Assembly: GCF_003024715.1 (NCBI RefSeq) | Contig: NZ_PYLO01000003.1 | Span: forward strand, 360,736-424,735 | From: Clostridium fessum | GTDB lineage: Bacteria; Bacillota; Clostridia; Lachnospirales; Lachnospiraceae | Length of the DNA stretch: 64,000 nt | Direction: 5' to 3' | Shown here: positions 34,697 through 43,122 of the stretch, piece after piece | Layout of the letters: every line of letters starts with the position of its first letter | Position numbering within the stretch: the first letter of the stretch is position 1 | The notes under the pieces: model-generated | The model's input: the letters and a program-made list of their open reading frames with translations, nothing else | Database searches by the model: none | What the model was told of the DNA's origin: nothing | Made by a program: the position numbers and the translations under genes

Positions 34697-35884
34697 TTAC
34701 TGCTGCGGATGTTTCTTAATGTAATCCTCATACAGCGGAGACATAGAACGAAGACGTTCTACAATCTTCTTTAAGCAGTCTACCGTGAAATCAATCTGCT
34801 CCATGGTTGTCTCGGCTGACAGGGTCAGACGCAGGGAACCGTGTGCAATCTCATGCGGCAGTCCGATCGCCAGAAGTACATGGGACGGATCCAGGGATCC
34901 GGAGGTACATGCAGAACCGCTGGAACCACAGATGCCTTCCATGTCAAGCATGATCAGCATGGATTCACCCTCGATGAACTGGAATGCAAAGTTTGCATTG
35001 TTGGAAAGTCTCTGGGACGGATGTCCGTTGAGGCGTGCAAATGGAATTTCTTTTAATACACGCTCGATCAGGTGGTCACGCATCGCTTTTTCTTTTGCTG
35101 TGCGCTCTTCCATCGTCGCCATCGCAATCTCAACTGCCTTGCCGAATCCTACGATACCAGCCGTATTCTCGGTACCGCCGCGGCGTTTACGCTCCTGTGC
35201 GCCGCCGTGGATGAAGGAACGAGTCTTTAATCCGGTACGGATATAAAGGAAGCCGGTTCCCTTCGGTCCATTTAACTTGTGAGCGCTGGAACTGAGCATA
35301 TCGATATGGCACTCATCTACATTGATCGGAACATGACAAAATGCCTGTACCGCATCGGTGTGGAATAAAATGCCGTGTTTCTTCGCAATCTCACCAATTT
35401 CCTTGATCGGCTCAATCGTACCGATCTCATTGTTTGCAAACATAACAGAGATGAGGATGGTGTCCGGACGGATCGCCTTCTCCAGCTCGTCTAATTTAAC
35501 AACACCGAACTCATCTACATCCAGATAAGTAACCTCAAAACCTCTCTGCTCCAGGTACTCACAGGTGTGCAGAATCGCATGGTGCTCAATCTTGGTCGTG
35601 ATAATGTGCTTGCCCTTTGCCTGATATGCCTCTGCTGTGGAAATCAGCGCCCAGTTATCAGACTCCGTGCCGCCGTAGGTAAAGTAAATCTCGTTGGACT
35701 TTGCGCCCAGCGCTTTCGCGATCGTCTCGCGAGCCTGTGCAATCGCTCTCTTCGGCTCTGCCGAAAATTCATAAACGGAAGACGGGTTGCCGTAATACTC
35801 CGTAAAATACGGGAGCATTGCCTCCACTACTTCCGGACGCGTTTTGGTTGTCGCCGCATTGTCCAGATAAATCAACTGTTTCAT
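34697..35884 (-). CDS. iscS: Cysteine desulfurase, NifS/IscS type
   Basis: A 395-aa PLP enzyme that removes sulfur from cysteine as a protein persulfide for Fe-S assembly (IscU) and tRNA thiolation (MnmA). ATG 35884 matches the family start KQLIYLDNAATTKTRPEVVE; the 63 upstream codons lack a ribosome site and are rejected. Key residues: PLP lysine in SSSAHKLNGPKGTGFLYIRT (near 205), and the catalytic loop Cys in GICGSSGSACTSGSLDPSHV (near 325). No IscR gene or IscR site was found; a 160-nt leader with small stems precedes the gene. Confidence 0.96.
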   Translation of the reverse strand: MKQLIYLDNAATTKTRPEVVEAMLPYFTEYYGNPSSVYEFSAEPKRAIAQARETIAKALGAKSNEIYFTYGGTESDNWALISTAEAYQAKGKHIITTKIEHHAILHTCEYLEQRGFEVTYLDVDEFGVVKLDELEKAIRPDTILISVMFANNEIGTIEPIKEIGEIAKKHGILFHTDAVQAFCHVPINVDECHIDMLSSSAHKLNGPKGTGFLYIRTGLKTRSFIHGGAQERKRRGGTENTAGIVGFGKAVEIAMATMEERTAKEKAMRDHLIERVLKEIPFARLNGHPSQRLSNNANFAFQFIEGESMLIMLDMEGICGSSGSACTSGSLDPSHVLLAIGLPHEIAHGSLRLTLSAETTMEQIDFTVDCLKKIVERLRSMSPLYEDYIKKHPQQ

Positions 35885-36041
35885 AACTAATAAATCCGCC
35901 TTTCTTCTTAGTGTATGCACGCCTGCCTTTATTGTGATTGTATCACACGGAATCTCACGGCAGGAACTCCCCGCCTGTAAACATTTGCTGCGTACATAGT
36001 TTGTAGCAATAAAGGTAAAAGCTTCATCTACGTTCTTTATT

Positions 36042-36069
36042 ATTATATAGGAAAATTGAAAAAATACAA
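36042..36069 (-). promoter_or_regulatory. Sigma-A promoter of the iscS-iscU-mnmA operon
   Basis: On the minus strand TTGTAT (36064-36069), 16-nt spacer, TATAAT (36042-36047). The leader to iscS is about 150 nt and includes a small dyad (TGTGAT/ATCACA). Confidence 0.65.
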
Positions 36070-36140
36070 GCAAGAATGAGCGGGTTTTTGAAAAAACCTA
36101 GTTAAAAATGGGGTATATAATGTGCTCAAGCTATTCCACC

Positions 36141-36356
36141 TTACTTATCCAGACAATAAAAAACCGTCCAGCTAGGAGGGGTCAACTCCTGACTAAACGG
36201 TTTTTTATTAAATCTTTGCTCCACTTCTGCCTTGAAATCCGTTACCCAATCGGCAGCAATTCCGTGGAAACGCATGTTATCCTCCAAGAGGGAATCTTCG
36301 GATAACTGCTGTAGTGCTGTCATTGGCTTCTGACCGCACATGGAGGGTTGATGCAA
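36141..36356 (-). other. Possible gene remnant reading through a hairpin
   Basis: A 71-codon open frame (LLEDNMRFHGIAADWVTDFK in the middle) that I do not recognise. Its last 20 codons run through the perfect hairpin at 36155-36209, which is unusual for a real gene, so it may be a degraded ORF or chance. The rest of 36210-36450 holds nothing else clear. Confidence 0.25.
36155..36209. terminator. Strong bidirectional hairpin
   Basis: A perfect 13-bp stem (36155-36167 with 36197-36209, AATAAAAAACCGT) and an inner AGGAG/CTCCT stem. Both strands give ACGGTTTTTTATT, so it can terminate in either direction. No intact gene adjoins it on the right. Confidence 0.7.
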
Positions 36357-36453
36357 TAGGGTTTACATAAATAAAAAGAAATAAACTGGTAACGGATACC
36401 TGTCAATACTTATACATAAAAGGGATTGGTATAGAATCAGGTCGGTTCTTCAC

Positions 36454-36482
36454 TTGACATATCGCTATTGTAATATTATTAT
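36454..36482 (+). promoter_or_regulatory. Sigma-A promoter for the LysR gene at 36666
   Basis: TTGACA (36454-36459), 17-nt spacer, TATTAT (36477-36482). The predicted leader is about 175 nt. Confidence 0.6.
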
Positions 36483-36665
36483 ATATTATTAGGATACTTC
36501 TAAGTGAAAACTCTTGTTTTTTCCTGATGGCTATAATATAACACGCATCAACTTGAAATACCATCCCCGGAACGAGAATATAAATATTGTTTTTTTACAA
36601 TAATATAAGCATTTAAAAATAGTCCTATAAAGCAAAGGCTAATTAAGCTAAATGGAGGCGGAAAA

Positions 36666-37604
36666 ATGTATATTAAAAACCCGGAGTATTTTATTACCAC
36701 CGTCCGTGAGGGAAGCATTTCCAAAGCGGCTGAAAAATTATATCTGTCACAGCCATATTTAAGCCAGTGTATCGCACGAACCGAAAAGGAATTAGGTGTC
36801 AAGCTCTTCGATCGCAGCCATATGCCGCTCAAACTAACTGAGGCAGGAAAAATCTATATGCGTTATCTGGAAAGTGTCGGAGTCCTGACCGGGCAGTTTG
36901 AGGAACAGCTCGGCGAGCTGAAAACGGGACGCAGCCGTACTCTGAATGTCGGCATGACGCTGTGGCGCGGATCCGTCCTGCTGCCGGATATCCTGCCAAG
37001 CTACTCTGAAAGCCACCCGGATGTCCGCATCACCTTACGTGAACACCACACTGCCCAGCTTTCCAAGCTGTTACAGGAGGATCAGATCGATTTTGCCCTG
37101 ATGAATATGCCGCTCAATCTGGATGATTTCGTCTATGACACCATCTTCAATGAGCGCCTCCTTCTGGTAGCCAGCAAGGACCATCCGGCTATCCGCGGTC
37201 TGGAAGCAGGCACTCCGGACCATCCGCTTCCAATCGACATGAAAAAGCTGCGCCGGGAACGCTTCATCCTGCTGCAGGAGGATCAGGTCATGGGACACGC
37301 CATGAAAAACCTCTTTGCCAAAATGAATATGGAACCAAAGGATGCCCTATACACCACCAGCAGTACGACTTCGGTCAACCTGGCGGCAAGAGGGTTCGGC
37401 ATCACCTTCCTCCCGGAAGGCGGAATCCGCCACACTGCCCACGTGGAGCAGCTTGCATTCTTCACCGTAGACAATCCACCGTTCAGCGTGCCGCTGCTGC
37501 TTTTATATAAGAAGAACAGCATTATTTCACCACACGCGAAGGATTTTATCGATATGGTGAAGGAGTATTACCGGAATCTGGAGGAAAAGAAGATTAAGGC
37601 ATAA
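36666..37604 (+). CDS. LysR-family transcriptional regulator
   Basis: A 312-aa regulator with a clear winged helix (PEYFITTVREGSISKAAEKL, YLSQPYLSQCIARTEKELGV) and an effector-binding domain starting near residue 90 (RTLNVGMTLWRGSVLLPDIL). GGAGG precedes ATG 36666. Own promoter and terminator. It is convergent with the aspartate-type aminotransferase, so the target is not obvious from position. The helix sequence resembles the LysR genes at 43123 and 55320, suggesting paralogues. Confidence 0.93.
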   Translation: MYIKNPEYFITTVREGSISKAAEKLYLSQPYLSQCIARTEKELGVKLFDRSHMPLKLTEAGKIYMRYLESVGVLTGQFEEQLGELKTGRSRTLNVGMTLWRGSVLLPDILPSYSESHPDVRITLREHHTAQLSKLLQEDQIDFALMNMPLNLDDFVYDTIFNERLLLVASKDHPAIRGLEAGTPDHPLPIDMKKLRRERFILLQEDQVMGHAMKNLFAKMNMEPKDALYTTSSTTSVNLAARGFGITFLPEGGIRHTAHVEQLAFFTVDNPPFSVPLLLLYKKNSIISPHAKDFIDMVKEYYRNLEEKKIKA

Positions 37605-37694
37605 GAATTTGCTCTTTCTCTGTGCATTCTGTTTCTACATATATTTTAGAATTTTTGCACAAAACGTACAAAATGGGACTTCAGCCCCTAATAG

Positions 37695-37740
37695 ACACAG
37701 GCAGCCTAGACGATATCCGTCGAAGCTGCCTGTGTTTTAT
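37695..37740 (+). terminator. Terminator after LysR
   Basis: A perfect 11-bp stem ACACAGGCAGC/GCTGCCTGTGT (37695-37705 with 37725-37735) followed by TTTTATTTC. 37741-37874 holds no gene. Confidence 0.85.
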
Positions 37741-37874
37741 TTCATATTTTTCTATCATTTCTTGGTCGAATTTATTTAACATTTGAAGAATTTTTATTCT
37801 ACTATTCTTCCTTATCCAGATTCCGACCATTCACTCGGTCTTTCAATTCGTAAAGCAAATTTTTTAAGTAACTT

Positions 37875-39053
37875 TTACTTACGAATCTTCTCCACAAATT
37901 CCTTCAGTCTCTTGCATCCCTCAACAACATTCTCATAGCTGTTTGCAAAGGACATACGGATATAGTGGTCGCCTTCGCTTCCGAATACATCGCCCGGTAC
38001 CATTGCTACCTTGGCATTTTCAAGAAGCAGCGGAGCAAATTCCTGTCCACTCATGCCGAGTTTTTCGATGTTGATGAAGATGTAGAACGCACCCTTCGGG
38101 CAGCGGCAGCTCAGTCCGTCGATCTCGTTGATTGCTTTAACTGCATAGTCGCGGCGTCTCTGATACTCTTTTACCATGTCTGCTACTTCGTTCTTCTCTT
38201 CTTTCAGCGCTACGACGCCGGCTTTCTGTACGAAGGAACTTGCACAGGTAACCACGTGCTGATGCAGCTTATTGACAGTCTTGACAATCTCTTCGCTGCA
38301 GGCTGCGTAGCCGAGACGCCAGCCGGTCATGGAGTATGCTTTGGAGAAGCCGTTTAATGTGATGGTTCTCTCCTTCATGCCCGGAAGAGAGGCGATGCTG
38401 ATGTGTTTTGCATCATCGTATAACAGTCTCTCATATACCTCATCTGATATAATCATGATATCGTTCTTCACAGCAATCTCTGCCAGTTCTTTCAGCACAT
38501 CCTCTGCCAGCACACCGCCGGTCGGATTGCTCGGAGTGATAAGAACGAGTGCCTTGGTCCGTGGGGTAACCTTTGCACGAATCTCATCCAGATCAATCTG
38601 GTAATCATTCTCCTCTTTCAATGTATAGGTAATCGGAACCGCGCCCAGAAGCTTCGGAACATTTAAGTAGTTTAACCAGCCCGGATTCGGAACCAGAACC
38701 TCATCGCCCTCGTCGAGAATTGCTGCCATGACATCAAAAACTGCCTCGGAAAGACCTACACTGACGATGATCTCAGTCGGTTTGTACTCTACATTGTTCT
38801 GCGTCTTTAATTTCCAGGCAATCGCCTCCCGCAGCTCCATGGTACCAAAGTTGGAAGTATAGAATACATCGCCTTTTTTGATATCCTCGATGCAGGCATT
38901 CTTGATGTATTCCGGTGTATCGAAATCCGGACGCCCTAACTCAAAGTGAATGACCGTCTCTCCTGCGCGCTCCATTGCCAGCGCCTTTTCGTTTACTTTA
39001 CGGATTCCAGACGGAACCAGTTCATCCATTCTTTTTGCGAATAATTTATCCAT
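37875..39053 (-). CDS. Aspartate-type PLP aminotransferase
   Basis: A 392-aa fold-type I enzyme of the prokaryotic aspartate aminotransferase group. VIHFELGRPDFDTPEYIKNA, LVPNPGWLNYLNVPKLLGAV, LITPSNPTGGVLAEDVLKEL and ISDEVYERLLYDDA are visible, with the PLP lysine in LNGFSKAYSMTGWRLGYAA and substrate Arg in YIRMSFANSYE. Replacing the common PTYPGY segment with PNPGWLNY hints at a different or branched substrate. It lies downstream of the symporter gene (129-bp gap) in a run that may form one catabolic unit with FAH hydrolase and SDR. Confidence 0.88.
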   Translation of the reverse strand: MDKLFAKRMDELVPSGIRKVNEKALAMERAGETVIHFELGRPDFDTPEYIKNACIEDIKKGDVFYTSNFGTMELREAIAWKLKTQNNVEYKPTEIIVSVGLSEAVFDVMAAILDEGDEVLVPNPGWLNYLNVPKLLGAVPITYTLKEENDYQIDLDEIRAKVTPRTKALVLITPSNPTGGVLAEDVLKELAEIAVKNDIMIISDEVYERLLYDDAKHISIASLPGMKERTITLNGFSKAYSMTGWRLGYAACSEEIVKTVNKLHQHVVTCASSFVQKAGVVALKEEKNEVADMVKEYQRRRDYAVKAINEIDGLSCRCPKGAFYIFINIEKLGMSGQEFAPLLLENAKVAMVPGDVFGSEGDHYIRMSFANSYENVVEGCKRLKEFVEKIRK

Positions 39054-39182
39054 AATAAAATCTCCTTTTCATTCTGCATATACTCTCAGATTCTCATTGG
39101 TCCGCATCTGCTGACACTTTTCCAAGAATATTTTATTTTTCCTGGTAGCCGGCCGGAATTCCGTTTTTCTGTTCTCCAGCCC

Positions 39183-40430
39183 TTACGCTGCCTTTGTCTC
39201 GGTTTCCGCACCAGTTCCCAGCGTATGCATCATGCCCTCGCTGCGTGCTACCACCATGGTGGTTACCACATCACCGGTTACGTTAAAGGTTGTATTTGCC
39301 ATATCAATCAGTCGGAAGATACCGGCAATCAGACCTACAATCTCCAGCGGAAGTCCCATGTTCGTCAGAAGAATCGTGGTCATGATGATCGCGCCTCCCG
39401 GAACACCCGGACAGCCCATAGCTACTAATACAGTAGAAATAATAATGTTTACCAATGCGGACGGTGTCAGGTTCATTCCATAAATCTGTGCCGTCATTAC
39501 GATAGCCGCTGCATAGTAGATACATCCACCATTCATGTTGATGGTTGCGCCAAGCGGCAGGGAGAACGATGATAACTCGGAAGATACGCCAAACTCATCA
39601 TTCGTAACAGAGGTTGTGATCGGAAGAGAACCGCTGCTGCTGGTGGTGCTGGCCGTTACAACCCATACTTTCCAGATACCCTGCAGCCATTTCTTTACCG
39701 GGAACTTTGCCAGAAGCGCTACCATCGGAATATACATCAGTAAAACAAGGATTACATCGGAAGCATAAACCGTGAGAATCAGCTTTCCGAGCGGTCCAAA
39801 GATTTTCAGACCATATGCACCAACTGAATCTGCTAACAGTGCACATACACCAATCGGAGAAAACTCCATAACAATGGCTGTGATTTTATACATTGCATTG
39901 GCACAGCTCTGTACACCTGCTAAAAGGCGTTCCCCCTCTTTTCCCATCATGATAAGTGCTACGCCTAAGAATACCGAAAATACGATAATCTGCAGCATAT
40001 TTGTGTTGGTAAAAGAAGTGAAAATGTTGGATGGGAACATATCGATTAACGTATCAATGATACTCGGCATCGCCTGCGCCTCATAATCAGTTGATTGTGA
40101 TAACGCGGTTAAATCAAATCCTTTTCCTGGATTGATGATGTTTGCCATGATAAGCCCTAATCCTACACAGAGTGCAGATGTCAGCGCATACAGTCCAACC
40201 ACCTTCACGCCAATGTTCCGAAGCTTTTTCAAGTCTCCTAAGCTCGCGACTCCCGCTGTGATGGAAAAGAATACCATCGGAACGACAATCATTTTAATCA
40301 TATTTAAAAAGATGGTTCCCAGAGGTTTTACAATGGTTGCTTTTTCTCCAAATACGAGTCCGATGACAATACCAAGGCCAAAACCGATGAACGTCTTTGT
40401 CGCCAAGCTCAATTTCTTTTTTTCTTTCAT
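39183..40430 (-). CDS. Dicarboxylate/amino acid:cation symporter (DAACS)
   Basis: A 415-aa GltP/SstT-type transporter. About eight transmembrane helices and two re-entrant hairpins: the serine-rich hairpin TASTTSSSGSLPITTSV near residue 265, and the substrate-binding helix motif NMNGGCIYYAAAIVMTAQ, where the usual NMDGT reads NMNGG. Later PGVPGGAIIMTTILL and RLIDMANTTFNVTGDVVTTM. It probably imports glutamate, aspartate, serine/threonine or a dicarboxylate with Na+ or H+; the NMNGG change makes substrate uncertain. Lies after the SDR gene with a structured 273-bp gap. Confidence 0.9.
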   Translation of the reverse strand: MKEKKKLSLATKTFIGFGLGIVIGLVFGEKATIVKPLGTIFLNMIKMIVVPMVFFSITAGVASLGDLKKLRNIGVKVVGLYALTSALCVGLGLIMANIINPGKGFDLTALSQSTDYEAQAMPSIIDTLIDMFPSNIFTSFTNTNMLQIIVFSVFLGVALIMMGKEGERLLAGVQSCANAMYKITAIVMEFSPIGVCALLADSVGAYGLKIFGPLGKLILTVYASDVILVLLMYIPMVALLAKFPVKKWLQGIWKVWVVTASTTSSSGSLPITTSVTNDEFGVSSELSSFSLPLGATINMNGGCIYYAAAIVMTAQIYGMNLTPSALVNIIISTVLVAMGCPGVPGGAIIMTTILLTNMGLPLEIVGLIAGIFRLIDMANTTFNVTGDVVTTMVVARSEGMMHTLGTGAETETKAA

Positions 40431-40482
40431 GAATATTCCCCTTCTTATGCAATACCCTCACTTACTGTTCACACATATGTGA

Positions 40483-40525
40483 CCACCATGTTGTTTCACA
40501 GCACTTTCTATTTCAAAAGTGCCTG
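40483..40525. repeat. Dispersed hairpin element, copy 2 (symporter leader)
   Basis: Begins CCACCATGTT and contains GCACTTT and AAAGTGC as a perfect 7-bp hairpin; aligns without gaps to 34618-34663. It lies about 55-95 nt before the symporter start. Confidence 0.5.
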
Positions 40526-40552
40526 CTTTAAACAACCTCCTCTATGCTATAT

Positions 40553-40702
40553 TCTCTCCCAGATTTCATTTCCCCAAATGTCCTCCGGGAGAGAGGTATC
40601 TGCAGTTCCGGGTAAATTTCCCAATTCACCTGCAAAACATGCCTTCCGTGAACTCTTCCGGATGTCCTGCATTCCGGAAATGCATCTTTGCCATGTTTTG
40701 CA
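40553..40702. other. Structured spacer between SDR and symporter genes
   Basis: Two long-range stems: TGCAAAACATG (40631-40641) with CATGTTTTGCA (40692-40702), enclosing an inner TTCCGGA/TCCGGAA stem, and CTCTCCC (40554-40560) with GGGAGAG (40587-40593). Neither is followed by a T tract. Together they suggest an RNA processing or stabilising element, or translation control between the two genes. Confidence 0.45.
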
Positions 40703-40703
40703 A

Positions 40704-41498
40704 TTAGTATGCTCTTGTCATCGCACCGTCTAACAGGATAGTCTGACCAGATACGTATGTATTTGCCTCGGAGCACAGCCATGTAGCCAGACGTCCGTAT
40801 TCATCGATGGTGCCGTAGCGTCCCATCGGGAACTTCTTCAGGTCTTCCTTCTCGTAATCTGCTACGCTGATGCCAGCCTTGTCTGCACGCATCTTGTTCA
40901 GATTCTCAATTCTTGCGGTGCCGATACGACCTGGTCCAATGACATTGACTAAGATATTGTCTTTGCCGACCTCACTCGCCAGGGTCTTGCTCATGCCGAC
41001 AACGCCCATTCTCATGGTATTGGAAAGAATCAGGTTGTCCAGGCAGTCCTTAACGGAAGAAGAAGTTGAGTTTACGATACGGCCGCCGCCGAGACGTTTC
41101 ATGGACGGGAGTACCGCACGGATGGTTCTTACGTAGGAGAGCAGGCACATCTCAAAAGCGCCCTCCCATGCCGCATCATCAAAGCTTACGAACGGTCCCG
41201 GCTTCGGACCCGGACACATATTTACGAGTGCGTAGATATCGCCCAGTGTTTCAACGGTGTGTTTTACAAGTGCCTCGATGTCCTCCGCCTTGTTAACATC
41301 GCAGAGGAAGGTCTCCGGACGGTTTCCGGTTTCTTTCTCAATCTCAGCCTGTGCTTCCAGAAGCTGATCTTTAAACGGTTCTGCGGTACAAATCATAACC
41401 TTTGCACCTTCTCTTGCCATCTCGGTTGCAATTCCCTTGCCAAGTCCGGCTGCTGATGCCATACAGAGAACTACTTTGTCTTTTAATCCTAAATCCAT
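40704..41498 (-). CDS. Atypical short-chain dehydrogenase/reductase
   Basis: A 264-aa SDR fold protein. The nucleotide-binding turn is ASAAGLGKGIATEMAREGAK and the second motif is LVNMCPGPKPGPF in place of NNAG. At the active site, IVNSTSSSVKDCLDNLI supplies the Ser, but the YxxxK motif reads SNTMR (LILSNTMRMGVVGMSKTLA), so both Tyr and Lys are missing. The end SEANTYVSGQTILLDGAMTR is normal. It may be a divergent SDR subgroup or lack oxidoreductase activity. It lies 68 bp after the FAH-family gene; in sugar-acid pathways SDR and FAH enzymes often work in sequence. Confidence 0.85.
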   Translation of the reverse strand: MDLGLKDKVVLCMASAAGLGKGIATEMAREGAKVMICTAEPFKDQLLEAQAEIEKETGNRPETFLCDVNKAEDIEALVKHTVETLGDIYALVNMCPGPKPGPFVSFDDAAWEGAFEMCLLSYVRTIRAVLPSMKRLGGGRIVNSTSSSVKDCLDNLILSNTMRMGVVGMSKTLASEVGKDNILVNVIGPGRIGTARIENLNKMRADKAGISVADYEKEDLKKFPMGRYGTIDEYGRLATWLCSEANTYVSGQTILLDGAMTRAY

Positions 41499-41566
41499 GT
41501 TGCTACCTCCTGCTTAAAATGAATATATAAAATGATTTGAATGTTCTGTTTGAATTTTTTATTTTC

Positions 41567-42496
41567 CTACACTTCCTTTTCCGGATGTTTTTTTAAGTCA
41601 ACAACCGGGTTTACAAGTGGTGTCATCTCGAATCCGTCCGGTCCGGTGATGCGGCACTCTGCTACATCGCCATTCTGGATATGGAACGCTCTCGGTGTTC
41701 CGGTGGAAAGGATGTCTCCGGCGTACCAGCCCTGGATGCTGCTGTGCAGGGATACCAGACGCGGCGGTCTGTGGGTCATGTTTGCTACTACGTTTTCTGC
41801 ATGAACTTCACCGTTGTGAACACTCTGGACCAGAAGTTCATTGACATCCGGTACCTCATCCGGGGTTACAAGCTCCGGACCGAAGGAGAAGAAGGTCGGG
41901 AAGTTCTTTACGATGGTTAAATATCTCGGGTTGCCGCTTACATAATCATTTCCCTTTAAGATGGATTCCTCAGTCATATCAAGGATGGTGGTGTAACCGA
42001 CGATGGCATCCTGCCAGTTTTCTTCGGATACATCTCTGCAATCCTTGCCCATGATGATTCCAAGCTCAGCCTCTGCGGTGGTTTTCTGTGCTTCTTTTAA
42101 CTTCGGAAGCAGGATTTCATCGCCCGGACCAATCAGGGTGTCTGCCTGCTTGAAGAAGCTTCCCGGAAATCCCTTCGGAGCTGCAGAACCGATGTCTCCG
42201 GCATGGTCTGCATAGTTAAGGCCGATACCGAAGATACGTTTCGGGTTGCGGTAGAGCGGTCCGTATACAACTTTCTCGCTCGGAACCAGTCCCGGAATAC
42301 TTTCCAGCTCTTCCTTGCCGCCTGCGTTATACCATTTTGTCAGTCCCGGAATCTGCTGCTTCTGGATGAGACTCATGACATCCTCGGCCCATGCGGTTCC
42401 CTTTGCTGCATTCAGTGCCTCAATCGGAAGCACTCCATTCTTTAAGACGATACCGGCTTTTTCTGTTCCGTTCACTTTGATAGTTGCAAATCTCAT
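41567..42496 (-). CDS. Fumarylacetoacetate hydrolase family protein
   Basis: A 309-aa hydrolase; ATG 42496 follows AAGGAGG. The catalytic FAH domain starts near residue 82 (RIFGIGLNYADHAGDIGSAA), with metal ligands in TAEAELGIIMGKDCRDV (the E-x-E pair) and GYTTILDMTEES (Asp); GWYAGDILSTGTPRAF is the conserved C-terminal loop. Members cleave C-C bonds or hydrate acylpyruvates and 2-keto-3-deoxy sugar acids. First gene of FAH-SDR-symporter-aminotransferase on the minus strand, with a palindrome upstream (42681-42695). Substrate unknown. Confidence 0.9.
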   Translation of the reverse strand: MRFATIKVNGTEKAGIVLKNGVLPIEALNAAKGTAWAEDVMSLIQKQQIPGLTKWYNAGGKEELESIPGLVPSEKVVYGPLYRNPKRIFGIGLNYADHAGDIGSAAPKGFPGSFFKQADTLIGPGDEILLPKLKEAQKTTAEAELGIIMGKDCRDVSEENWQDAIVGYTTILDMTEESILKGNDYVSGNPRYLTIVKNFPTFFSFGPELVTPDEVPDVNELLVQSVHNGEVHAENVVANMTHRPPRLVSLHSSIQGWYAGDILSTGTPRAFHIQNGDVAECRITGPDGFEMTPLVNPVVDLKKHPEKEV

Positions 42497-42680
42497 ATGG
42501 TTTCCTCCTTTATCTGTCAGAGATTGCTTCTTCAGAAGTTCTATTTGTCTGTTTCTTTTCATTTTGTTTCAGCGTCTGAAACCCAACCTCTTGAAGCTCT
42601 CTGTTTCTTTCTGACATTACTTTACCATTCCCACCAAAAATGTTCCAACTCTCTTTCGAATATGGACGTATAGGTAAATG

Positions 42681-42695
42681 GTTATGGACCATAAC
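42681..42695. promoter_or_regulatory. 15-bp palindromic operator candidate upstream of FAH
   Basis: GTTATGGACCATAAC is a perfect dyad around a central A, 185 bp before the FAH start. It is a plausible binding site for the LysR protein encoded at 43123, but no promoter elements were identified beside it. Confidence 0.45.
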
Positions 42696-42734
42696 GTGTC
42701 TAAAATGATACTTGACCTTCCCTAATAAGCGAAA

Positions 42735-42797
42735 ATACGCCTGGATACAGGCTTTCCTTGTGGTTGGAGGAAGTGGAAATGCCTGTTCCAGACGTAT
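42735..42797 (-). terminator. Terminator after the LysR gene at 43123
   Basis: ATACG-CTGGA-ACAGGC blocks (42735-42751) pair with GCCTGTTCCAGACGTAT (42781-42797), and the minus strand continues TTTTCGC. Confidence 0.6.
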
Positions 42798-42920
42798 GAT
42801 TTTAAATATATATAATCGTTTTATTATTGCTTTTATAAGTTAATCATTCTAGTAGTATGTTTGATGTCCATAGGAGAATCCTTATGCCTGTCCATGACAC
42901 TGAGAATTTGAACACTTATT

Positions 42921-43043
42921 TTAATATGCAGCCTTGAAAAACGGCACCAGTGCAATCGCTTTCGCACAGTCATGGGAATAGCCGCCGCCCAGGCTCTGCA
43001 TCCAAGTTTCTATTTTTTCAGCTATGGGATATACTCCAGTATT
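42921..43043 (-). pseudogene. Possible C-terminal remnant of an unidentified gene
   Basis: A 40-codon open stretch ending in TAA, reading for example GGGYSHDCAKAIALVPFFKA near its end. Base composition is richer in G+C than the surrounding spacer and codon choice looks coding, but there is no start or ribosome site and a stop lies immediately upstream. I do not recognise the family. The rest of 42800-43122 shows no gene. Confidence 0.3.
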
Positions 43044-43122
43044 TTATCTGGTTAAAAATCCGAGTTATTTTTAAATATGGCACTATAAGCAATTTTCTAT
43101 CAGTATTTTGTGAAATTTTAAA

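Noticed and set aside
34697..36073. Longer cysteine desulfurase start at 36073
   Set aside because: The extra 63 codons overlap the predicted promoter (36042-36069), lack a ribosome site and do not resemble the family; ATG 35884 fits.
40528..40782. An 84-codon minus-strand ORF in the SDR-symporter spacer
   Set aside because: It overlaps the SDR 3' end in another frame and crosses several hairpins; no coding signature.
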